A stretch of 64,000 nucleotides of DNA, from the NCBI GenBank assembly GCA_963744345.1, contig CAVUTD010000029.1, forward strand, positions 1 to 64,000, in the 5' to 3' direction. The notes below the pieces were generated by a model. It searched no databases, was not told the DNA's origin, and saw nothing but the letters and a program-made list of their open reading frames with translations. This DNA comes from DASTFP01 sp963744345. Its GTDB lineage: Bacteria > Verrucomicrobiota > Verrucomicrobiia > Chthoniobacterales > Terrimicrobiaceae. Position 1 is the stretch's first letter; every line of letters starts with the position of its first letter. A program made the position numbers and the translations under genes. Below, one piece after another: positions 25,627 through 32,293 of this stretch.

Positions 25627-26547
25627 TCAGTAGCTGAAGATCACTCCCGCGCTGGCCCAGACTTCATTTCCCTGGCCAATCTCCTTCAACGCGGTCAGGG
25701 CTACGCTATAGTTGATGCCTCCGAAGATCGAAACAATGCGGTTGATTTTGCAGGTGGCTCTGAGCCCAAACTGAAAGTTATTCCAGCCATAGTAAGCGCG
25801 TGTGTTGTAGCCAAAGTTTAACCCAAGCAATACGTAAGGCTGCAAGCTGAGGACTTCACGGTAGAGCCGAACATTTCCGTCGAGCCGGAATTCCAAATAC
25901 GCACCCGGTGTGTTGGCAAGATCCCAAACAAAGAGCATTCCCGGGGTCACATACGGAACGGCCGTAGTGCCTAGAAGGAAGAAAAGTTCATGGCCATAAT
26001 TCTTATGTGAATGGCTCGAGTGACTCTCCCCACCCTCCTCATCATGTTCGGCTTCATGCTGATGGGAATGACTTTCATGCTCATCATCTTCATGCCCAGA
26101 CTCGCCATGATCCTCCTCGACTATGCCCGGTTGGTATCGGAAGTTATAACCAGGAGTGAAAAAAACCGGGCCCAACTGGAGAGAATACGCCGCCGCGAAA
26201 TCCCACTCCTGATAATCATTGCCCGTTCCGAAGCCCGACCAAGCACTGAGGGTAAGATCCTGAATGCGCAAGCTAAGGTCTGTCGTATAAGCCCCGTAAT
26301 TCCCGGTCTCGTCAATACCATAGTGCATCTCTCGGCTTGTCCAACCGGTTGAGAGGCTGACTCCCCACCAACGCACTTCCGGTTCAAGGGCCGGTTGCTC
26401 AAAAGATTTACCGCTCGGAGGAGTCGTCGATTGTTGCCGAACATCGCGTTCGATTTCGGGTCGATAAAGGTGTCCCTCGACACCGTGAGAGAGAACTGAC
26501 TTGATACAGACAAGGGAGATGACCAAAACTAATAACAAATTCTTCAT
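25627..26547 (-). CDS. Outer-membrane beta-barrel protein with histidine-rich loop
   Basis: From ATG 26547 the protein is 306 residues with a signal peptide (MKNLLLVLVISLVCIKSVLS). The body alternates aromatic beta strands (WWGVSLSTGWTSREMHYG, SAWSGFGTGNDYQEWDFAAA, QFGLRATCKINRIVSIFGG) and ends in a terminal aromatic, VIFSY, as in outer-membrane barrels. Residues about 144-187 form a loop with eleven histidines among Asp/Glu/Ser, a likely metal-binding segment as in zinc or nickel uptake proteins. The small cysteine-containing protein upstream (26726-27130) may act with it. Confidence 0.75.
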   Translation of the reverse strand: MKNLLLVLVISLVCIKSVLSHGVEGHLYRPEIERDVRQQSTTPPSGKSFEQPALEPEVRWWGVSLSTGWTSREMHYGIDETGNYGAYTTDLSLRIQDLTLSAWSGFGTGNDYQEWDFAAAYSLQLGPVFFTPGYNFRYQPGIVEEDHGESGHEDDEHESHSHQHEAEHDEEGGESHSSHSHKNYGHELFFLLGTTAVPYVTPGMLFVWDLANTPGAYLEFRLDGNVRLYREVLSLQPYVLLGLNFGYNTRAYYGWNNFQFGLRATCKINRIVSIFGGINYSVALTALKEIGQGNEVWASAGVIFSY

Positions 26548-26725
26548 AATGTGAGACGCAAAGCCGCAATGCGGCTTCGTTAGCAAGTGAACTTCACGTC
26601 CGTGCGCCAGGAGCAGTCACGGCACGTGTTGAGAATGTCTCGAAGGAGACAAGTTTTCAGGGGCCTCTTGTCAGCGACGCGTTAACGCAAGCGATGAAGA
26701 CAGCGAACCCTGGCGAATTACGCGA

Positions 26726-27130
26726 TTAGACCAAGATGGGAATTGGGGTCGGCGGCGCCTCGCATCGTTCCGAGAAAGCCGGTTCACCACAAGTTGGATA
26801 AAAAAAATCCCTGCTCTCCGGCTTTTTCAGCGAAAGCAGCGCTGAGAGCGATAGCACCTCCGCCTTCTTATCCAGTTTGACGACTGCGGCCGGCTTTCCT
26901 TCTTTTTGTTGCCCCTCGGCAATGTTCTTGCACATCGTACAAGGGGACGAGCCATCAAAAGTCTTCGTGATAGCTTCCCGAAGCGAAGCGCCGCGCGAGT
27001 TGTCGCGCAACATCTGTGCCCACGCAATTGTCTGCAGCACGAGCCAATGACCGCCTGATAACGAGAACAAGGCCGCACAGATCAGCGGCAAACCGGCAAT
27101 TTGAAGCAATTTGGAGCACCGGCGGAGCAT
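26726..27130 (-). CDS. Small exported protein with a CxxC motif
   Basis: A 134-residue protein with an N-terminal hydrophobic signal or anchor (LLQIAGLPLICAALFSLSGG), a central FDGSSPCTMCKNIAEGQQ, a lysine-rich segment, and two more cysteines near the end (FYPTCGEPAFSERC). It resembles the loose group of DUF2946-like exported proteins found next to metal-transport genes. Together with the histidine-rich barrel gene 180 bases downstream it may be part of a metal-homeostasis unit, which is an inference. No metal-responsive operator was recognised. Confidence 0.55.
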   Translation of the reverse strand: MLRRCSKLLQIAGLPLICAALFSLSGGHWLVLQTIAWAQMLRDNSRGASLREAITKTFDGSSPCTMCKNIAEGQQKEGKPAAVVKLDKKAEVLSLSALLSLKKPESRDFFYPTCGEPAFSERCEAPPTPIPILV

Positions 27131-27214
27131 TACTCAGTCAGTTCTGCTTTTTGGTCTCGCTAGTCAAGAGATTCCCCTTGTGAAGCGCAGATCCAGTTTC
27201 CCAGACCCGATAGG

Positions 27215-27971
27215 TCACGAATTTGGGCGTTGGAAATCTTTCCACTCCGGCTCGTTCTGGAAGATCCAATCGTAATAATCGCGCTCTTTGAGTTCTCGCG
27301 CGGCATCTTCGTCGATGATTACCTTGCAGTTTCGATGCAATTGAATGGCTGAGGCACTGATCATCGCGGTGATCGGCCCTTCCACGGCCTTGGCAAGGAT
27401 GGATGCTTTAGCACCTCCTGTGGCTAGCAACAACAACTCCCGGGCATCCAGGATGGTACCCACACCCATCGTCAAAGCGCGTTTCGGCACTTTATCAGGA
27501 TCGCCACCGAACATGGCCGCATTTTGCTGTAGGGTGAGGGGCGTGAGCGCTTTGTCCCGTGTGCGAGACATTAGAGCAGACAATGGCTCGTTAAATCCGA
27601 TATGGCCAGCTTCGCCAATGCCCAACAGTTGCACATCGATCCCGCCTGCCTCCTTGATGAGCTGCTCGTAATCGTCCGCGGCCCTGCGCAGATCGGTGGC
27701 CATGCCGTCGGGAACGTGGGTGTTGGCAAGGTCAATATTTACCCGACTGAACAGGTGATGATTCATGTAGAAGCGATAGGAGTGTTCGTCCTCGGCGGGC
27801 ACGCCAATGTATTCATCGAGGCTTGGCGACGAGCGCGTCATAGACGCGTTCCATCGTGCGACCGGTGGCCAGCCCCAAAACCAGGTCCGGCTTCGCGCGC
27901 AATCGCACCGCGATCAATCGGGAGGTGAGTTCTGCTGCCTGGTTGGCGTCGAATTGAATGATCACTTCCAT
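27215..27971 (-). pseudogene. nagB: Glucosamine-6-phosphate deaminase, internally deleted and frameshifted
   Basis: The start (ATG 27969-27971) gives MEVIIQFDANQAAELTSRLI and DLVLGLATGRTMERVYDALV. The frame must then shift near 27835 to read SLDEYIGVPAEDEHSYR, LGIGEAGHIGFNEPLSAL and RALTMGVGTILDARELLLL. About 25 residues expected between the two parts (through VTTFN) are missing. The catalytic aspartate position in GNDGH also reads GEAGH. The enzyme would have fed amino sugars into glycolysis. The PIG-L remnant stops 5 bases upstream. Confidence 0.85.
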
Positions 27972-27976
27972 AGAAA

Positions 27977-28403
27977 TCAGTTTGGCATTCGGTTTGAGAA
28001 AATTTTGCTCAGGTCGTCTTGGCTGGAGAGAACCTGGCCACTTTCGAAGACATCGTGAAAGCGACCATTTTCCCAACGACGCACCCGGTAGAGGGTCGCG
28101 AAAGCGAAGTCGGGCGCGGCTCCGCCTTGACCACCAACTAATTCGCCGCCTCGAACGCACGTTGTCCATCATCCAAGCCGGCAGACGCAGTTGATAAGGG
28201 TTCCGCGCCACTTCGCCCACGTGGAGCGAAAGAGCGGCCACTAGATCGGCGACATCCGCCGCGCTTGATCGACCATCAGGTTAGGCGCATCCATGGCGCC
28301 CCAAAATTCGGTCTCAACCACCTGGCACGCCAAACCTGAAGAGGCCAATGCCTCGCACAGCAAAGCCATCAACGAAAGCTCGGTAGGGATTGTTGGTGGT
28401 CAT
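27977..28403 (-). pseudogene. PIG-L family deacetylase remnant
   Basis: An ATG at 28401-28403 gives MTTNNPYRAFVDGFA, the usual N-terminus. After an apparent large deletion the sequence resumes with CQVVETEFWGAMDAPNLMV, shifts to ADVADLVAALSLHVGEVARN and PYQLRLPAWMMDNVR, and shifts again to GGELVGGQGGAAPDFAFATL and YRVRRWENGRFHDVFESGQ. The N-terminal HPDDE zinc motif is gone. Intact relatives (about 280 residues) sit beside nagB and are thought to deacetylate amino-sugar compounds. Confidence 0.7.
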
Positions 28404-28539
28404 CGCTTTGTCTATCAGCTACCCGTCTGCATTGAAGGCTAATCCTGAACGGCTTTGCGAATCATAAGGCAGCGTGTTCCTCACGGAGTCCGCTTGGCAG
28501 GGCACAAGCCGTGCCCGCAAGATTCCGCTCGGTTTGAGG

Positions 28540-28715
28540 CTGATCAAGCACGTTTGCTCTACCGCTAGGCTAATGGTTTTATCAAGATACAGAAGCGCTG
28601 CCAACATCCATGCCATAGAACAATCCGGATATTCCGGCGATGAATAGGGGGAGACCGGCCGCAGAAAGCGATCTTCCAAGGAGAACTATAGAAAGGATAA
28701 CCGTTGCAGGGGAGT
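28540..28715 (-). pseudogene. Remnant of a sugar-porter MFS transporter
   Basis: Two frames give LPLFIAGISGLFYGMDVG and ALLYLDKTISLAVEQT. This order matches the first helix and following loop of sugar-type MFS carriers (GxLFGxDxGxIxGAL.YL....L...Q). A one-base shift separates them and nothing recognisable follows. Next to the PIG-L and nagB remnants it suggests a former amino-sugar uptake locus. The match is short, so confidence is moderate. Confidence 0.45.
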
Positions 28716-28756
28716 CGCCGACGCCAGAGGATTCTCTCGAGTAGGAGAGTTAGCTT

Positions 28757-29215
28757 CTAAGCTGCCACGGTGTCTTGCAGCGCAGAGAGGAGGGCGTCCT
28801 GCCAAGTTTCAAGCGCATCATAAAAATCAACATCATTGTCGACGCGATTGAGCAAGCGGGTGGCACCCTTTTCCGCGAACGCGCGATCCAGGTCCTTGCC
28901 GCACTGACAGAAGTTGTCATAGCTGGTGTCTCCCAATGCGAAGACCGCGAAGCGCAGTTCGCAAAGCGATGATTGTTGAAGATTGTTGACATAGCTAAAG
29001 AAATCGACTGCATCATCCGGCGGCTCTCCCTCGCCCCAAGTGCTAATCGCAACTATCACCGTTGTTTCTTCAAGCAAGCTACGCGGATCGTATCGCGCGA
29101 GATCGTGCAAGCGAGCGGGCAAGCCAGCTTTTATCAACAAGGCAGTAGTCTTTTCGGCGCACTCGCGCGAATTCCCCGTCATCGTGGCATAAAGAACCGC
29201 GATATCGTTTCTCAT
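28757..29215 (-). CDS. Flavodoxin-like protein
   Basis: A 152-residue FMN-binding electron carrier, similar to the flavodoxin domain of sulfite reductase and P450 reductase. Visible motifs are VLYATMTGNSRECAEKT (phosphate-binding loop, residues 7-23), VAISTWGEGEPPDDAVDF (first FMN loop) and FAVFALGDTSYDNFCQCGKD (second FMN loop). The ATG at 29215 overlaps the stop of the upstream heme-protein gene by four bases, so the two are coupled. It may supply electrons to that protein. Confidence 0.88.
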   Translation of the reverse strand: MRNDIAVLYATMTGNSRECAEKTTALLIKAGLPARLHDLARYDPRSLLEETTVIVAISTWGEGEPPDDAVDFFSYVNNLQQSSLCELRFAVFALGDTSYDNFCQCGKDLDRAFAEKGATRLLNRVDNDVDFYDALETWQDALLSALQDTVAA

Positions 29216-30123
29216 AGGTGGTCGATAGGAAAGTCTTCGGCAAGTCCGCGAAGCTTGGCGTTCCAACTCGGACAGTCTTCCTCATCCGCCGGGGCTATCG
29301 CGCAGACGAGGCGACCTTCTGAATCGCATGCTTTCAACAGCAGGGATTGACCGACCGTTTGCAGGAAGACCTCCGCCAATCTTTCAACCCGCAAATGCAC
29401 CCCCGAAGTCTCGTCTCCGGCAAAGATCCACTGCCGATCCTTGCGGAACATCGTGGGCGCGGTCTGGACCATATGAGCCGCGCCATCGTTTCCCACAATA
29501 AAGAGGAACGCCAATCGCTCCGCAGCGGCTAGCTGGAGGAAAGCGCTCAGCGCTTCGATGCGAATGAGCTCGGCCCCATGCTTGGCGAGTACAGCGAAAT
29601 CTTCGCGACACGGGTCGCGTCCAAAGTCCCTGAGATGGATCTCACCATCCGCAGGCATTTGGCTGAGCTCAACCCAGCTGCGAAAAGCCTCGAAATTCGA
29701 TTGCTCCGTCAGGCAAACCTTGTGGATCACTTCACCGTGGAGATCAGAAAACTCCACCGAATAGAGCCATCCTGCGGTGCGCGCTTCTACAATTGCCAGC
29801 GCCTTTCGCCAGAACGTGAGATTGAGCTCGAGAGAACCATCTGCCGCATAACCCCGGTGCCCGCATGGCAGAAAATCCACCTGGGGATAATCACAAATAT
29901 TGCCGACGACCGCGTGAAAGTTTCGGGTAATTGCAAGAACTTTGCCGAAGGCGGGAATCTCGCTCAACAGGCAGGGCCACCCTCCCCAAAGTCCGATGAT
30001 TGCCCGCCCGTCAACAACCCGCACATTCTCGCGAAGGACAGAGGCGACCACCGGATTGCCGGCGAATGACCGCTGAGCATCGTCGCGTTCGGTGCGATAA
30101 ATCATGCGCGGAGTAAGCCACAA
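29212..30123 (-). CDS. HmuS/ChuS-like hemin-degrading or heme-trafficking protein
   Basis: The 303-residue protein shows the repeated heme-protein pattern of the HmuS family: LLSEIPAFGKVLAITRNFHA resembles LPxLGEVMALTRNxxAVHE, and LNLTFWRKALAIVE with LHGEVIHKVCLTE resembles the (F)x(W)xHAF...G.AVHKIYLTE part. The usual N-terminal ~50 residues (AREAAxxLGVSE) are absent, so the start could be further upstream or the protein is shorter. The substrate would be heme or a related iron compound. It overlaps the flavodoxin gene by ATGA. No Fur site was recognised. Confidence 0.65.
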   Translation of the reverse strand: MWLTPRMIYRTERDDAQRSFAGNPVVASVLRENVRVVDGRAIIGLWGGWPCLLSEIPAFGKVLAITRNFHAVVGNICDYPQVDFLPCGHRGYAADGSLELNLTFWRKALAIVEARTAGWLYSVEFSDLHGEVIHKVCLTEQSNFEAFRSWVELSQMPADGEIHLRDFGRDPCREDFAVLAKHGAELIRIEALSAFLQLAAAERLAFLFIVGNDGAAHMVQTAPTMFRKDRQWIFAGDETSGVHLRVERLAEVFLQTVGQSLLLKACDSEGRLVCAIAPADEEDCPSWNAKLRGLAEDFPIDHL

Positions 30124-30186
30124 CGGCGCGAGACATGCTCGCGGTGGATTGCCAAAAATTAGCGTCTGCTTGCCGGCTGTCTGGCG

Positions 30187-30795
30187 CTACAGAGTCTCCC
30201 ACGCATCCAGGACGATTTGCGACCACGATTCGAGCTTATCCCTGCGGCGCCTGAGCTCTTCGAGCGCGAGAAAGCCTAATTCGGAGATGGCCTTTTCACC
30301 TGCACGAACTTTACCGTCGCGCAGGGAAATCACGTGAACGACTCCGAGGTGCACCCGTCCAACCTCGGTAGAGTCGTCGTTGATCAGCCCGGCGACGCGA
30401 TCTTCATAGGCGCCCTCGAACTTAAGTTCTTCCTCGATCTCGCGATGAACGGCAACCCGGTAGGAGTCGCGATCAAACGAAAACAGGCTTTCATCGTTGT
30501 CGTTAATGTGACCGCCGATGCCGATTGAGCCCTTGGAAACTAAGCGCTTTTCTCCGGATTTCGCGCCCCGAACGTAATGCAAGATCTTCTCACCAGAAGT
30601 AAAAACGGCGTAGGGTATAATTTGCTTGAAGGCCGGGTCTTCTTCCGCGCGCGAACGCGGCACGAAAAAGTTGTTCTTGCGCTTGAGGAACGTCTCGAGA
30701 TAGCGATCAACCTTTGGCTCGAATCCTTGAAAGGCGCCGAGCTCGTCAAAGAGCGTGCGCCGCACCACAAGCACGTTTTCGAGATTTTTTCGCAT
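30187..30795 (-). CDS. NUDIX-fold hydrolase
   Basis: From ATG 30795 (MRKNLENVLVVRRTLFDELG) the protein is 202 residues. The NUDIX helix REIEEEL sits at about 125-131 but is separated from the glycine element (GSIGIGGHINDNDE) by some 15 extra residues compared with the standard GX5EX7REUXEEXGU box. It probably hydrolyses a nucleoside diphosphate derivative; similar stretched boxes occur in phosphoesterase-like NUDIX proteins. The frame is open to 31044 but would overlap the exported-protein gene on the other strand, so the shorter start is preferred. Confidence 0.72.
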   Translation of the reverse strand: MRKNLENVLVVRRTLFDELGAFQGFEPKVDRYLETFLKRKNNFFVPRSRAEEDPAFKQIIPYAVFTSGEKILHYVRGAKSGEKRLVSKGSIGIGGHINDNDESLFSFDRDSYRVAVHREIEEELKFEGAYEDRVAGLINDDSTEVGRVHLGVVHVISLRDGKVRAGEKAISELGFLALEELRRRRDKLESWSQIVLDAWETL

Positions 30796-30923
30796 GACCC
30801 CGGCATGCTGCTCCCAAGTCACTTTGCCGCCAAGTTCTAATGCTGCGCTCCGATTCGCGGCCGGAGAAGATGCGACCAACTCGCGATCTTGCGCAGCGAT
30901 TTGAACTCGCCGACACTCTCCGA

Positions 30924-31457
30924 ATGCGCTTTGCCCTAATGTTCTTGCTGGCCTCCTCCGCCATGGCGTCTGCTCAGCAGGGAAGTAGCAAGGAGCGCAT
31001 GGTCTTCCCTCCTGGAGCGACCGAACCCGTGACTGCGCCGACACCTACCCCTCTCCCACGCCGAACAGAAAGCCCCCCGCCACGCCGCGCGGAAAATCCC
31101 TCCGAGGCGGTTGACGAATTCTTCCTCGCCTTGAAAGCGGGACAGGTCGATGCAGCTTACGATACTCTGGTGAAGGATAGTGTGATTGCCGATCGCGAGG
31201 AAGACGTCGCGGGACTTAAGAGACGCACGCATGCAGCCCTTGATGATTTCGGACCGATCTCCGGATACGAGGTGGTGGATGAAAGGGTCGTGGGAAGCAG
31301 TCTTCTTCGGCGAAGCTGCATTTCGCTAAATTCCGACCTGCCTTTGCGTTGGCGGTTCTACTTCTATAAGTCTAAGGGCACCTGGAAGCTTGTCGATCTG
31401 CGAGTCGACGATGCCTTGGTCGAACTCTTTGAAGACGGGGAACGGGCACGAAAATGA
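30924..31457 (+). CDS. Exported protein of unknown function
   Basis: From ATG 30924 the protein is 177 residues with a clear signal peptide (MRFALMFLLASSAMASAQQ). A proline/threonine-rich linker follows (APTPTPLPRRTESPPPRR). A C-terminal globular domain then starts at SEAVDEFFLALKAGQVDAAY, with a strand pattern like NTF2/DUF-type fold proteins that measure small ligands (RWRFYFYKSKGTWKLVDLRV). I recognise no named family. It overlaps ubiA by four bases (ATGA), so the gene is part of the ubiA-ydbH run. Confidence 0.65.
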   Translation: MRFALMFLLASSAMASAQQGSSKERMVFPPGATEPVTAPTPTPLPRRTESPPPRRAENPSEAVDEFFLALKAGQVDAAYDTLVKDSVIADREEDVAGLKRRTHAALDDFGPISGYEVVDERVVGSSLLRRSCISLNSDLPLRWRFYFYKSKGTWKLVDLRVDDALVELFEDGERARK

Positions 31458-32293
31458 TCAGGTCTTTCCTGACGTTCATCCGATTTTCGCACACTATCTT
31501 CGCGCTTCCTTTTGCGCTCGGGTCGATGTTCGTGGCAGCTCATGGGCTCCCGCCGTTGCGCCCCTTCGCGCTGGTGGTCTTGGCAATGGTGTTCGCTCGG
31601 ACCGCAGCGATGACTTTTAACCGTTTGGCGGATTGGGAAATCGACAAACGAAACCCTCGCACAGCCGAGAGGCACAAGCTCGTTCCTTACGGGAACGCCA
31701 TGGCGGCATGCGTGACGTCCGCTATCCTTTTCATCCTCACCACATGGTTCATTAACCCGCTCTGTTTTGCGCTTTCACCCATTGCCTTACTGCTTGTTTT
31801 CTTTTATTCGCTGACCAAACGCTTCACGCACGGATCTCAGTTTTTTCTCGGGCTTGCCTTAGCTGCTGCGCCGATCGGAGCATGGCTCGCCATTACGGGG
31901 AGTTTTGCCTTGCCTCCTCTCCTGCTCGGAGCCTCTGTTCTTTGCTGGGTCGCAGGATTTGATATCATCTACGCCTCACAAGATCTGGAAGTGGACAAAC
32001 GCGAAGGATTGCACTCTATGGTGGTTTGGCTTGGAATCACGCGAGCACTGGCTGTGGCTACTTTGCTCCATGCGACCGCGTTAGCTGGATTTTTGCTTTT
32101 CGGCATCATGGCAAAGCTTGGCCCCATTTACTTCTTAGGCCTTGCCTTGGTGGGAGCAGGCCTGGTTTATGAACACATTTTGGCAGGAAAGGGCACCATC
32201 GAGGCCATCAACAAAGCCTTCTTTCACGTCAACGCTGCTGTCAGCGGTATCTTTGTGCTGACCACTCTTGCCGATCAACTCATCCAGCAATAA
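31454..32293 (+). CDS. mqnP: UbiA-family prenyltransferase, probably MqnP of the futalosine menaquinone pathway
   Basis: A 279-residue membrane enzyme with about eight helices. Both aspartate motifs that bind the prenyl diphosphate are present: NRLADWEIDKRNPRTAER (about residues 54-71) and DIIYASQDLEVDKREGLHS (about 171-189). The ending RNPRTAERHKLVPYG and the YASQDLEVD form resemble the UbiA-like MqnP used by bacteria with the futalosine route rather than E. coli UbiA. No mqnA-D genes are in the window, so the exact substrate is inferred. It overlaps both neighbours. Confidence 0.8.
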   Translation: MIRSFLTFIRFSHTIFALPFALGSMFVAAHGLPPLRPFALVVLAMVFARTAAMTFNRLADWEIDKRNPRTAERHKLVPYGNAMAACVTSAILFILTTWFINPLCFALSPIALLLVFFYSLTKRFTHGSQFFLGLALAAAPIGAWLAITGSFALPPLLLGASVLCWVAGFDIIYASQDLEVDKREGLHSMVVWLGITRALAVATLLHATALAGFLLFGIMAKLGPIYFLGLALVGAGLVYEHILAGKGTIEAINKAFFHVNAAVSGIFVLTTLADQLIQQ

